Below are positions 45,627 to 54,739 of a stretch of DNA of 64,000 bases, one piece after another. This stretch comes from an uncultured Acetobacterium sp. (GTDB lineage: Bacteria > Bacillota > Clostridia > Eubacteriales > Eubacteriaceae), in the NCBI RefSeq assembly GCF_963664135.1, contig NZ_OY760905.1, positions 3,436,736 through 3,500,735 of the forward strand. The letters are read 5' to 3'. A program made the translations under genes and the position numbers. The notes below the pieces were generated by a model, which was not told where the DNA came from, searched no databases, and saw only the letters and a program-made list of their open reading frames with translations. Numbering within the stretch: position 1 is the first letter of the stretch; the number at the start of each line of letters is the position of its first letter.

Positions 45627-45756
45627 AAACCATTTCAAAAACAGAAGTGCTGGGACTCACGACGGTAATGGTCTTATACAGATTAAAAAGAAAGAGACCC
45701 AGATCAAAATTCTGTTTAAATTAAATTCAAGTTTACAAGCCTAAGGAGGCAAAAAA

Positions 45757-46992
45757 ATGAGTTCGCAAGAAAATGTATTTAGTGGAATAAAGGTTGTGGA
45801 GTTGGCAACCTATGTAGCGGCCCCATGTGCGGGGAGATATTTTGCAGATTTAGGTGCCAGCGTGGTAAAAATCGAAGGATTTGGCGGCGATCCGTTGAGA
45901 ACCACCGCACCAAGTGAGGGTCGACCATCTGACCCTTATGAGGATACCACCTGGGATCTGGAAAATGCCGGTAAAAAAGGCGTTGCCCTGAATTTAAAAG
46001 ACCAGGCCGGAAAAGATGTCCTTTTCAAAATGTTGGATGAATCAGATATTTTCATTACCAACTGGCGTACAGACGCACTATTAAGAGCAGGACTTGATTA
46101 TGAGACGATCAAAGTCCGTTATCCAAAACTTATTTACGCCCATCTGACCGGATATGGCGAACTGGGACCCGACAAAGATTTACCTGGATTTGACTTCACC
46201 GCGTTTTTTGCCAGAGGCGGATGGCTGGGCACCTTATATGAAAAGGGCTCGGACCCAATGAATTTAGTCGCTGGTCTTGGCGATCATCAGGCGGGGCTTT
46301 ATCTGTCAGCAGGGATTATGTCATCGCTTTACAAAGCAGAAAAAACTGGCCAGGGTGAAAAGGTAACTGTCAGCCTGTACCACTGTGCAATTTACGCCCT
46401 TGGTTTACTGGTTCAATCGGCGCAGTATGGTAACCGCTATCCGATCAATAAAAGAGAGATGCTGAATCCCTTTATGAATGCATTCAAAACCAGTGATGAA
46501 AGATTAATCCAGCTGGCGATGCCACCATACAATGTCTTCTTTCCAAAATTTATGGAAATAATTGGGAAGCCAGAGTTAAAGGATGATCCAGCATACTGTC
46601 ATTTTGAAACCTTGGGTGACAATTCAAAACATATTTATGATCTGGTTAATGATTACATGAAAACAAAAACAGTGGCTGAACATAAGGAAATATTTGTAAA
46701 AGAAGACATTCCTTTTGCTATTGCCCAACTTTGGGAAGAAATTCTGGAAGACGAGCAAGCCTGGGCAAATGATTTCCTTTGTTCACTGAAATATGATAAT
46801 GGTAATACCCGAACATTATTGCGTCAGCCCATCAAATTCAAAGAAATGGGGCTGCCAGAATATACCAGAGGACCCTATATCGGCGAGCATAGCCATGAAG
46901 TGTTGAAGGAATTAGGCTATAGTGATGAAAAAATCAGCGAATTGAAGGAAAATAAAATTTTCGTTGAATGGGATGATATTAAAAAAAAGTAA
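45757..46992 (+). CDS. Family III (CaiB-type) CoA-transferase, second copy
   Basis: 411 residues, clearly paralogous to 26759-27961: VVELATYVAAPCAGRYFADLG, catalytic LPGFDFTAFFARGGWLGTLYEKG, REMLNPFMNAFKT. It ends the second transport/beta-oxidation set and is followed by a strong terminator. RBS AAGGAGG. Having its own CoA-transferase suggests this set uses a different acid from the first operon. Confidence 0.88.
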   Translation: MSSQENVFSGIKVVELATYVAAPCAGRYFADLGASVVKIEGFGGDPLRTTAPSEGRPSDPYEDTTWDLENAGKKGVALNLKDQAGKDVLFKMLDESDIFITNWRTDALLRAGLDYETIKVRYPKLIYAHLTGYGELGPDKDLPGFDFTAFFARGGWLGTLYEKGSDPMNLVAGLGDHQAGLYLSAGIMSSLYKAEKTGQGEKVTVSLYHCAIYALGLLVQSAQYGNRYPINKREMLNPFMNAFKTSDERLIQLAMPPYNVFFPKFMEIIGKPELKDDPAYCHFETLGDNSKHIYDLVNDYMKTKTVAEHKEIFVKEDIPFAIAQLWEEILEDEQAWANDFLCSLKYDNGNTRTLLRQPIKFKEMGLPEYTRGPYIGEHSHEVLKELGYSDEKISELKENKIFVEWDDIKKK

Positions 46993-47040
46993 CTTTGATT
47001 GAATAAATAGTGAATAGATATTGGATAGATATGAACCTGA

Positions 47041-47082
47041 AACAGCAACTACTCGAGTGGTAACGGGTAGTTGCTGTTTTAA
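47041..47082 (+). terminator. Strong Rho-independent terminator
   Basis: A 12-bp perfect stem (AACAGCAACTAC at 47041-47052; GTAGTTGCTGTT at 47067-47078), then TT and an AT-rich tail. Ends the CoA-transferase transcript. Confidence 0.88.
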
Positions 47083-47195
47083 ATGTTTTATATTATTAGA
47101 ATCGTATTATAGAATTACGTTTGACTCAGGAGCTTTTATCTGTTAGAATTTTAACGATATGCGGCAATCATTTGTTGCAGTCAGGAGGAAAGCAC

Positions 47196-47789
47196 TTGGT
47201 TAAAGAAAAACAACTTTTAAAGAGAAAAGCAATTATGGATGCAGTTCTGCAATTGATGGAGGAGTATGAGTTTGATTCCTTAACGGTCAGAATGATCTGT
47301 GATACGGCAAACATTTCGACCGGAACCTTCTATCATTATTTTGCCGACAAGAACGCTCTGATCCATGAAATTCTAGGTGAAATTGATAATTATCTGGAAG
47401 AACAGGCTGTCGACATACTGACAAATGACAATGAATATGAAAATTTGCTCGAGTATGGTCGGATTGTGATGCGGCAAATAACCAGTACCGGTCATGTTAT
47501 TGCCGGTTTGATCAGCGCGATACCATTGCCTAACACCCCGGAAGGAACCGATGAAGAGTGGGAGAGAATGTTCTTCAGCATCCCACTGAAAATAATTGAA
47601 AAAGGCCAGGCGAAGAATCAGTTTATTTCGAAAATGAGCGCAAAAGAAATAACCGATATGTACATTATTTTTATTCGTGGTTTTGCTCTTGATTGGTCAA
47701 GAAGAAATGGCAGCTATGATTTACAAGAAAAATTCAATCAGTACAATATGCACTTTCTGCGATTTATAAAAAAATGTAACATGGTTTGA
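47196..47789 (+). CDS. TetR-family repressor
   Basis: 197 residues from TTG 47196, which follows AGGAGGAAAGCAC; the frame stays open upstream but that part is not TetR-like. The HTH is RKAIMDAVLQLMEEYEFDSLTVRMICDTANISTGTFYHYF (quoted in part as ICDTANISTGTFYHYF, about residues 35-50), followed by a helical ligand domain. Likely controls the beta-oxidation set through the TTCTAGAAC sites at 40.27 kb (inference). Confidence 0.87.
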   Translation: MVKEKQLLKRKAIMDAVLQLMEEYEFDSLTVRMICDTANISTGTFYHYFADKNALIHEILGEIDNYLEEQAVDILTNDNEYENLLEYGRIVMRQITSTGHVIAGLISAIPLPNTPEGTDEEWERMFFSIPLKIIEKGQAKNQFISKMSAKEITDMYIIFIRGFALDWSRRNGSYDLQEKFNQYNMHFLRFIKKCNMV

Positions 47790-47814
47790 GAATGAATAGT
47801 TTATCGAATAAAAT

Positions 47815-47863
47815 AAACTTATGCATCGCTTTAAGAAACAAGAGGCGATGCATAAGTTTTTTT
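47815..47863. terminator. Bidirectional terminator between TetR and MFS genes
   Basis: A 15-bp perfect stem (AAACTTATGCATCGC at 47815-47829 and its complement at 47845-47859) followed by TTTT. The upstream A-rich side can serve the convergent MFS gene. Confidence 0.9.
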
Positions 47864-47936
47864 GTGATTGTCAAGCGGTTGGAAAAACACTTCATAATAT
47901 CAGTCTATCTATGAAATGATTGGGTGGATTTATCAT

Positions 47937-49139
47937 TCATGAATTAATATGAAAATCAGCCTGGACATGCAGGACTTTTTTCCTGCGTGAGAGTAGCAAA
48001 TATTCTAGACCAGCAGTAATTATCAAAGCAATACCGATGAGAAAAATACTGCGGAAGCCGGTATGATCGGCCACAATTCCCCAAATGTAGGCACCGGCTG
48101 CCCAGCCGATATCGGTAAAGTTAAAGTAGATCGAATTGGCAATGCCGACGCGATAGGGTTCAAGCGAATTAATAATCTGGGTTTGAAAAAGTGGCGTAAT
48201 CGAACCGTAACCGACCCCGATAATGGCACCAGCGATCAGGATGATGGCTGTCGTATGAGCCTGACTCAATAAAAACATCCCCACAGCAAAGAGAATCAGA
48301 CAGGGATAAATAATAATATTGATCCCGAATTTATCCGACCAGCGTCCGGCGAAAGGTCGAAAAATCAGCATCGCCACGGCATAAACGAGAAAAAAGTAAC
48401 TGCTGGCAGCTGACAGATCCAAGTTATTGGCATATAATGCCAGAAAAGATGAAATCCCAGAATATGCACAGGCTAAAATGAAAATTGTCACGGCATAAGG
48501 TGCTGCTTTTTTATCGAAAAGATCGTGGACTGAAAAGCCAGCGGGTTGTGACAATTTTGGTTTAGGAACCGCTTTTTCTGGAATCTGAATGATCATCGCA
48601 AAAATAATCGTCGTCCCTGAAATCAGGATACAGAGAATAAAAGCCAGTTGAAAGGTATCGATATTTGCAAGGGTCAGCCCGATATAAGGTCCGAATACCA
48701 TGGCCAGGCACATTGCCAGAGAAAAGCAACTTAAACCTTCACCCCGATGTGAGTCAGGGATGTTTTCGGCGCAGATCGTGCCCTTTACCGTTGTGAGAAT
48801 ACCGAATGTCAGGCCGTGAAAAACTCTGAGAACGAGCAAGATCGGGAGGCTGGTTGCCAGAGGATACAGACAGGTGCAAATAAAAAAAGCAATTGATGAC
48901 AAAATCAAGAGTTTCTTTTGGGAAAAGCTGCTGACCCACTGTCCGGCAAAGGGGCGAATGAGAATGGCAGCCAATAAAAACAGCGTAATGACCAACCCGA
49001 CTTTATCGATGCCGATTTGAAGTGTACCTGCCAGATAAAGCGGTAGACCTGCAAGTAATACATAAAATACTAAAAAAGTTAAAAAACTGATAATGGTGAT
49101 CATGACAAAATCTTTTGTCCATAATTTATCGTTATTCAA
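47937..49139 (-). CDS. MFS drug/metabolite exporter
   Basis: 400 residues with twelve TMs and the motif AGQWVSSFSQKKLLI (loop 2-3) plus AGRWSDKFGINI in the second half. It is of the YfcJ/YhhS-like efflux type. TTG start with AAGGAG 9 nt upstream. Divergent from the LysR regulator at 49275, the classic layout of a regulator with its target exporter. Confidence 0.85.
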   Translation of the reverse strand: MNNDKLWTKDFVMITIISFLTFLVFYVLLAGLPLYLAGTLQIGIDKVGLVITLFLLAAILIRPFAGQWVSSFSQKKLLILSSIAFFICTCLYPLATSLPILLVLRVFHGLTFGILTTVKGTICAENIPDSHRGEGLSCFSLAMCLAMVFGPYIGLTLANIDTFQLAFILCILISGTTIIFAMIIQIPEKAVPKPKLSQPAGFSVHDLFDKKAAPYAVTIFILACAYSGISSFLALYANNLDLSAASSYFFLVYAVAMLIFRPFAGRWSDKFGINIIIYPCLILFAVGMFLLSQAHTTAIILIAGAIIGVGYGSITPLFQTQIINSLEPYRVGIANSIYFNFTDIGWAAGAYIWGIVADHTGFRSIFLIGIALIITAGLEYLLLSRRKKVLHVQADFHINS

Positions 49140-49166
49140 ACGATCAACTCCTTATAAATGAAATAG

Positions 49167-49210
49167 TTGTTGCAACAATTATAGTTTAGCATATTAAGTT
49201 ATGCATAACT
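49167..49210. promoter_or_regulatory. Two perfect palindromes in the divergent MFS/LysR intergenic region
   Basis: TTGTTGCAACAA (49167-49178) and AGTTATGCATAACT (49197-49210). The second has the T-N11-A symmetry usual for LysR boxes, and GATGCATAAT recurs about 20 bp on. Probable LysR binding sites for both genes. Confidence 0.6.
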
Positions 49211-49274
49211 AATTGTGTTTTTCATGAAATTGATGCATAATTGTAATAACACTAATTTCAAGGAGATGTAAGCG

Positions 49275-50150
49275 ATGGATTATCAACAATTAAAATATTT
49301 TCAAAAACTTGCAGATATCGGTAATTATACAAAAGCGGCCGATGAGTTGGATCTTTCCCAATCGGCGCTGAGTCGTTCAATTTTAAAACTCGAAGAGGAA
49401 ATTGGGGCTCCCTTATTTCAACGAAAAAGCCGGGGTGCGTTATTGAACCGCTACGGACAAATTTTTCTGCAATCCGTAAATAAAGCGATCGGTGAAATCG
49501 ATGAAGCAAAACAGGCAATTACCAATCTGGTTGATCCCACCCAAGGTTCCATCAGCCTGGGATTTATTCAGCCGCTGGGCTCAAGCTATATCCCGGATTT
49601 GATCAGTGCATTTCAGAAAGAGAATCCGGGAATCAAATTTCAACTCAATCAGGACAATACCAGAAATATTCTGAATGGGGTCGAGTCAGGAGAAATTGAT
49701 GTCGGATTTTGTTCGCCTCCAGAGGCAAGAGCAGGGATTAGTACTCTGCACATAATGGATCAGGAATTGTTCTTGATTGTGCCCAAAAGTCATCCCTTGT
49801 CTAATCGAAAAAAGATCGATTTAGATGAATTAGCCGGAGATTCTTTTATCCTGTTTAAACCAGAATCGTCACTGAATGATGTGATTGCCAAACTTTTTCA
49901 AGATGCCGGATTTCGCCCGATGATGTCTTTTGAAGTATATGACGAACGGACGGTAGCAGGGTTGGTGGGCGCAAATTTAGGAGTTGCTCTGATTCCGTTT
50001 TTTCCTGGTCTGGACAAGCAGAAAGTATCTCAGATTCCAGTTGGGAAACCCAATTGTTCAGTCAGTAATCAAATGGTATATCAAACCAGTGGATACATAT
50101 CTCCAGTATTTGCCCAGTTCAAGGCGTTTGTCGAAACTACACGGAATTAA
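49275..50150 (+). CDS. LysR-family regulator
   Basis: 291 residues. N-terminal HTH (KYFQKLADIGNYTKAADEL with LSQSALSRSILKLEEEIG) and a type 2 periplasmic-binding effector domain (GSISLGFIQPLGSSYIPDLI; LIVPKSHPL). RBS AAGGAGATG. Divergent from the MFS exporter it presumably controls. Confidence 0.9.
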   Translation: MDYQQLKYFQKLADIGNYTKAADELDLSQSALSRSILKLEEEIGAPLFQRKSRGALLNRYGQIFLQSVNKAIGEIDEAKQAITNLVDPTQGSISLGFIQPLGSSYIPDLISAFQKENPGIKFQLNQDNTRNILNGVESGEIDVGFCSPPEARAGISTLHIMDQELFLIVPKSHPLSNRKKIDLDELAGDSFILFKPESSLNDVIAKLFQDAGFRPMMSFEVYDERTVAGLVGANLGVALIPFFPGLDKQKVSQIPVGKPNCSVSNQMVYQTSGYISPVFAQFKAFVETTRN

Positions 50151-50301
50151 GACAGCTCAGACTAAATAACAATCCGGCTCATAATTTATTTAATTCATGT
50201 TAAACCTTATATATTCAGGGTATGAAAAAAATAGAGTAAACACTGATAGTGAAGTGCTAATTGGGGAAAAATAGCTTAATAGAATTATAAGGAGAACGAC
50301 A

Positions 50302-50820
50302 ATGGAATTTTTAGAATTGGCAAAAAAGAGATATTCCAGTCGAAAATACTCAAATAAAAAGGTTGAGAAAGAAAAACTGGAACTTATTTTGGAAGCGGCC
50401 TGGGTGGCACCATCGGCACACAATAATCAGGCTTATAAGCTGATTGTTGTACAGTCTTATGAAGGCTTAAAGAAAATAGAAAAAGCAGGCAACATTTATG
50501 GCGCCCAGCTGACAATTATTGTCTGTGAAGACAAGGCATCAGCATGGACTAATCCCTTTAGCAAAAGGCAGTTAGTTTCCCAAGATGCAATTATTGCCAC
50601 CGATCATATGATTTTACAAGCGACAGAATTAGGTATTAACAGTGTTTGGATCGCCTGGTTTGATCCAGGTGTAATAAAAGAAGAGTTCAATTTGCCTGAA
50701 AATCTTGAAGCCATCAGCATTTTAGCGCTGGGATATAGTGATGAAAATCCGTCAAAAGTAGACCGGCATGTCAAAGCACGTAAGCCCATCGGTGAGCTGG
50801 TGGTTTACGAGGAAATGTAA
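50302..50820 (+). CDS. Nitroreductase-family flavoprotein
   Basis: 172 residues. FMN-binding N-terminus KKRYSSRKYSNKKV, EAAWVAPSAHNNQAYKLIVV, and a C-terminal GYSDENPS...R motif. Short class of FMN nitro/flavin reductases. Electron acceptor unknown. RBS AAGGAGAAC. No operon partner. Confidence 0.87.
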   Translation: MEFLELAKKRYSSRKYSNKKVEKEKLELILEAAWVAPSAHNNQAYKLIVVQSYEGLKKIEKAGNIYGAQLTIIVCEDKASAWTNPFSKRQLVSQDAIIATDHMILQATELGINSVWIAWFDPGVIKEEFNLPENLEAISILALGYSDENPSKVDRHVKARKPIGELVVYEEM

Positions 50821-50953
50821 CTGGATTGGTTCCATGTAAAATTTCACGTAAGTAGCAGATTTTTAGTTAAACATTTTCAGTACATTATTTCAAAAGAGAA
50901 TTATTTCAAAACCCATAGGCGCTGAGGTAGTCGGAGTTATTGTTACTTATTGC

Positions 50954-50986
50954 TTAAGCCCTGAATCGTTTAGATACAGGGCTTAA
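50954..50986. terminator. Hairpin downstream of the nitroreductase
   Basis: TTAAGCCCTG (50954-50963) pairs with CAGGGCTTAA (50977-50986). A T-run follows only after about ten bases, so terminator function is likely but not certain. Confidence 0.5.
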
Positions 50987-51051
50987 TGCACAGCAGTTTT
51001 TGCTATTTCAGTTAATTTATACAGATCAATTCAGGATTGCTGATTATGTTA

Positions 51052-51279
51052 CTATTCGACTTTCCCATAATCGCCATTTAATAAACCCAAGATGATTACA
51101 CCAAGCTTTTCCTTGGCGTTTGGATCTAGGGGATAAACCCAGTTGTCGTAAAATTCTTCAACTTCACCATTGCTTAAAATTTTTTTAACTGACTCTCTTT
51201 TTGCAACCATTAAACCATCCTGGAGTAGTTCAAGGTGATCACCCACTTGAACAATTTTTACGTTTAATTCAGTTAACAT
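51052..51279 (-). CDS. Small hypothetical protein (about 75 residues)
   Basis: Reads MLTELNVKIVQVGDHLELL ... YDNWVYPLDPNAKEKLG. AAAGGAG lies upstream; the second ATG of an ATGATG pair has the better spacing. Soluble, with mixed alpha/beta residues; no family recognised. Preceded on its strand by a strong terminator, so it has its own transcript. Confidence 0.6.
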   Translation of the reverse strand: MLTELNVKIVQVGDHLELLQDGLMVAKRESVKKILSNGEVEEFYDNWVYPLDPNAKEKLGVIILGLLNGDYGKVE

Positions 51280-51373
51280 CATATGCTCCTTTCAAAATTA
51301 ATTCTCAATTTCAGGGGATATCACTATTTGGAAAAAGTCCGAAATCATTATTCATTTGGTTATGCTTGTTTAT

Positions 51374-51419
51374 AAAAAAAGTTGCACAATTTAAGAATTC
51401 AAATTGTGCAACTTTTTTT
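51374..51419. terminator. Bidirectional terminator, 19-bp perfect stem
   Basis: A7-GTTGCACAATTT (51374-51392) and its exact complement ending in T7 (51401-51419). It functions on either strand; on the minus strand it ends the gene at 51435-51683. Confidence 0.93.
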
Positions 51420-51434
51420 GACGATTTTGAAGTT

Positions 51435-51683
51435 TTAAAACACCATTTTTTTAACCACCACAGTATCGAGGGCGGCTAATTCTGTTTCCATAACGGTTAT
51501 TTCAGCCTCTTTGTCTGGTAAGAATTCCAAAATAATCAGTCCGGTAATACTGCATAATTCTTCAGATGATTCATGCAAACCGAGACGTGTTTTAATAATG
51601 CAGCCATTTTTTGTTAATAATTCCTGTACTTTCAACGCTTCATTTTCACGATTACCAACTTGAATCCCCATAATTAGTCTCAT
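51435..51683 (-). CDS. Small ACT/TM1266-like protein
   Basis: 82 residues. MGIQVGNRENEALKVQELLTKNG...TRLGLHE...GLIILEF recalls the TM1266-type 'iron-only hydrogenase system regulator' fold (a small ferredoxin-like ACT/NikR-C domain of about 80 residues). The resemblance is from memory and moderate. RBS AAGGAGG; terminator directly downstream. Single-gene unit. Confidence 0.6.
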   Translation of the reverse strand: MRLIMGIQVGNRENEALKVQELLTKNGCIIKTRLGLHESSEELCSITGLIILEFLPDKEAEITVMETELAALDTVVVKKMVF

Positions 51684-51844
51684 AAAAAAACCCTCCTTAA
51701 ACTATTTATCTTTAGATAAAATACCCAGTTGAAGGGGGGCTAAACTATTTATTGAAGAATAATTTTATGAAATAGAAAAATAACCCGTAAATAAATGAGA
51801 TCATCTAAAAGTAGTAAGGATTTTAAACGGATAAGTGACGAGTT

Positions 51845-53314
51845 CTAGTTCATACCATTTAACTCCTGATAGAGATTTTTAGCATAGGAATCAGTCATGC
51901 CACAGATAAAATCAGTGACCAGCAGTAACCGTAAATAGAGATTATTGATTGGATCGCTTGTTTTAGATTTTAAATAATTCTCTTTATAGTTTTCGGAGAT
52001 TAAATTGGTTAGATTTTTATCCGCTTTGGTTTGACGGTAAAGCGGATTATCGCCATGGTCTTCCTTATAATAAAGGATTGCCGGGATAAATTTATCAAGT
52101 AAAGAATTTAGAATACTCTGCGCCGCCAATTCAAGCTTGATGATACTTGGTGTCGAATAGACAAATTCATGCATGGCGCTTTTCAAAATACGGATGGTTC
52201 CACCATGAAAAGATTCTTCAAAAATGTCTTTTTTAAAAGTTCCTGCCATAATCTCAGCATAGGAATGGGTAAAACCATAAGCGGCACAAAACAACAGCCA
52301 ATCTCTCACATGGCTGATCCAATTCTGAAAAACAAGGATTTCTTTACTGTGCTCATATTTAAATTCAATTTTTAATTCATCAAATTTGTCAATCAAAAGA
52401 TTTGATTTTTCGACTTGTTCTTTGGTGATGAGGTTAGCCGTTTCATAGGCTTGAAGTTCCGTTTTGAAAAAATCAACAAAGGTATCAATTGAAAAGAAAC
52501 CCTTTTTAAAGGCATCTTCAAGATCCGCAGTGGCATAGGCAATATCATCAGCAGCTTCCAGAATAAAGGTAAGGGGATGACGATGAAAAATCTGATTAAA
52601 TTTGGTTCCGGTATTCTCGGTAATTGTTGAAAATTCGTCGCTTTCAGCCAGATAATAACCAATTTTATGATTTTTTACATCACTATCGTTTTCGTTAACG
52701 TTCAAAGAATCAGTTGGATATTTCACCACCGTATTTAACACTGAGGCCGTAAGGTTTAACCCGAAATCACTGTCAACATGATGTAATTTCATCAACAAAC
52801 GTAAGGCCTGGGCATTACCTTCAAAATTATATAAGTCATTTTTCATTTGATTGGATAGTACATCAATTAAAGGATTACCCAGATAGCTGTGGTTTTCAAG
52901 ATTATTGGCAAACCAGTCGCGGATAATGACTTCACCGAAATGACCGAACGGCGGATTACCGATATCGTGCAATAGTCCGCCACACATGGCGATATCCCCC
53001 GCCAGAACAGCCTGTTCCGAAGTAATTTCGTAAGGCGTTTCTTTTTCGTACATCGAAATATTTTTAGTGATCATCGCAGTCAATTGTTTTGCCAGCGAAG
53101 AAGTTTCAATGGAGTGGGTTAACCGCGTTCGGACAAAATCGCTTTTATCTAAGGGGAAGACCTGAGTTTTATCTTGCAGACGGCGAAAAGAAGCACTATT
53201 GATAATCCGCCAATAGTCTTTTTCGAATTCACTCATGTAATACTTCACCGGATCATAAGGCGGATTAATTTCATCGCCAATTCGCGAGTCGGATAATAGT
53301 TTTTCCCATTCCAT
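51845..53314 (-). CDS. dgt: dGTP triphosphohydrolase (HD domain)
   Basis: 489 residues, close to E. coli Dgt length. SASFRRLQDKTQVFPL, TRLTHSIETSSLAKQL and the HD metal site GGLLHDIGNPPFGHFGE, then LEAADDIAYATADLEDA. Hydrolyses dGTP to deoxyguanosine and triphosphate. An 83-residue ORF lies upstream on the same strand with about 80 nt between them. Confidence 0.92.
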   Translation of the reverse strand: MEWEKLLSDSRIGDEINPPYDPVKYYMSEFEKDYWRIINSASFRRLQDKTQVFPLDKSDFVRTRLTHSIETSSLAKQLTAMITKNISMYEKETPYEITSEQAVLAGDIAMCGGLLHDIGNPPFGHFGEVIIRDWFANNLENHSYLGNPLIDVLSNQMKNDLYNFEGNAQALRLLMKLHHVDSDFGLNLTASVLNTVVKYPTDSLNVNENDSDVKNHKIGYYLAESDEFSTITENTGTKFNQIFHRHPLTFILEAADDIAYATADLEDAFKKGFFSIDTFVDFFKTELQAYETANLITKEQVEKSNLLIDKFDELKIEFKYEHSKEILVFQNWISHVRDWLLFCAAYGFTHSYAEIMAGTFKKDIFEESFHGGTIRILKSAMHEFVYSTPSIIKLELAAQSILNSLLDKFIPAILYYKEDHGDNPLYRQTKADKNLTNLISENYKENYLKSKTSDPINNLYLRLLLVTDFICGMTDSYAKNLYQELNGMN

Positions 53315-53394
53315 TTTACTTTTCCCTTCTAAGCTTATTTATTTAAATGATTGAGTTTGGAAAATAATAAAGCGGCTATTACACCGCTGTTTGT

Positions 53395-53646
53395 TTATAA
53401 TTCGTCTTTTAAGCACCAGGTTATGTTTTTACCCAGTTCATTGTTTTCGCCGGGAACCCAGATATCAATTTTCAGATTTTCCAGTTTTGTCATGGATTCG
53501 GTGTCATTTAATTCTTTCGCTTTTTCAAAAGCTTTAATAATCCAGTTTTTCGTCAGTTTTTGAAAATCCCCACCTTCAGTTTGGATATAGTCATTCCTGA
53601 TATTAAGTTTTCCGTCAATTACTTTGCTTGAGTATCTTAAGCCCAT
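53395..53646 (-). CDS. Hypothetical protein (83 residues)
   Basis: MGLRYSSKVIDGKLNIRND... with AGGAGG well placed before the ATG, so it is probably translated. Hydrophilic, lysine/glutamate-rich with a central helix; no family recognised. Directly upstream of dgt on the same strand and may be co-transcribed. Confidence 0.6.
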   Translation of the reverse strand: MGLRYSSKVIDGKLNIRNDYIQTEGGDFQKLTKNWIIKAFEKAKELNDTESMTKLENLKIDIWVPGENNELGKNITWCLKDEL

Positions 53647-53737
53647 TTTAGCATCCTCCTAAGATTTGTTGTATTAATTTGATTATTTATATTATATCTT
53701 GATATGACAGAATTTTACACAATAATTTAAAAATAAA

Positions 53738-53766
53738 TTGACAAATTTGTTATTCTTGCATATACT
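53738..53766 (+). promoter_or_regulatory. Consensus sigma-A promoter for the transketolase operon
   Basis: TTGACA (53738-53743), 17-bp spacer, TATACT (53761-53766). The leader of about 120 nt contains GACC/GGTC and TATGAT/ATCATA inverted pairs (53785-53823) that could form an operator or RNA structure. Confidence 0.82.
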
Positions 53767-53893
53767 ACTTATAAGAACTAGTCATGACCACTTATGATAG
53801 GTCGGGGATTGATCATAGCATATGTTCCTCATTTCCTGATTTTAGTCCAGATAATTGTATTGTTAAATTTACAACTTTTAAAGGAGAGATTCA

Positions 53894-54739
53894 ATGATAA
53901 CAGAATCCATTGAAAAAAAAGCGTTTAGTATTCGAAAACACATTGTTAATACGGTAATTAATAATGGTGATGGTCATGCGGGACCTTCACTGTCCTGCAC
54001 TGATATTTTAGCAACATTATATTTTGGTATTATGGATATTAACGTCGATGAGCCAAAATGGGCGCAGCGAGATCGGTTTATTCTGAGTGCGGGACATAAA
54101 TGTTTGGGGCTTTATGGAACTCTGATTGAAAAGGGATTTGAAAAACCGGACGTAATGGAAACTTACAACATGTTGGGATCAATTGTGCCGGGTCATCCAG
54201 ACATGAAAAAATTCAACGGTGTTGATTTTAGTTCCGGTGCTTTGGGCCATGGTTTGCCGATTGGCTCTGGCATGGCATTAAGTGCAAAGCTTAAAGGCGA
54301 TAAAAATCGGGTTTTTGTTCTGATGGGCGATGGCGAGCAGGGCGAAGGCTCCAATTGGGAAGCGGCAATGTTTGCAAGTCATCATGGTTTGGATAATCTT
54401 GTTGGCATCATCGACAGGAATGGACTTCAAATAAATGGTAGTACCCGGGATGTTTTAGACACCAGAGATTTACGAGAAAAATATGCAACTTTTGGATGGT
54501 CGGTAAAAGTTGTGGATGGACATAATATTGAGGAACTTTTTAGTGTATTTCAATCAATACCGTTCCAAAAAGGAAAGCCGAGCATGGTTATTGCAAATAC
54601 AACCAAAAGTAAAGGAATGCCTTTTGCTGAAGGTAATGTGAAATATCACCATTGGAATCCGGGTAAAAATTCAAAAGAATCCAAAGATGCGATTTTTGCA
54701 CTGGAAAAATATGCAAAAGAAAAAGGATGGACGATATGA
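53894..54739 (+). CDS. Transketolase, N-terminal (TPP-binding) subunit
   Basis: 281 residues of the split-transketolase type. GDGHAGPSLSCTDILATLYFG, SSGALGHGLPIGSGMALS and the TPP motif GDGEQGEGSNWEAA...DRNGLQ. Forms a heterodimer with the next gene, which overlaps by 13 nt. RBS AAAGGAGAG. Transfers C2 ketol units between sugar phosphates. Confidence 0.92.
   Translation: MITESIEKKAFSIRKHIVNTVINNGDGHAGPSLSCTDILATLYFGIMDINVDEPKWAQRDRFILSAGHKCLGLYGTLIEKGFEKPDVMETYNMLGSIVPGHPDMKKFNGVDFSSGALGHGLPIGSGMALSAKLKGDKNRVFVLMGDGEQGEGSNWEAAMFASHHGLDNLVGIIDRNGLQINGSTRDVLDTRDLREKYATFGWSVKVVDGHNIEELFSVFQSIPFQKGKPSMVIANTTKSKGMPFAEGNVKYHHWNPGKNSKESKDAIFALEKYAKEKGWTI

Noticed and set aside
49258..49518. Minus-strand frames overlapping the LysR gene, and similar frames antisense to other genes.
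   Set aside because: They are antisense shadows of well-supported genes and lack ribosome sites.
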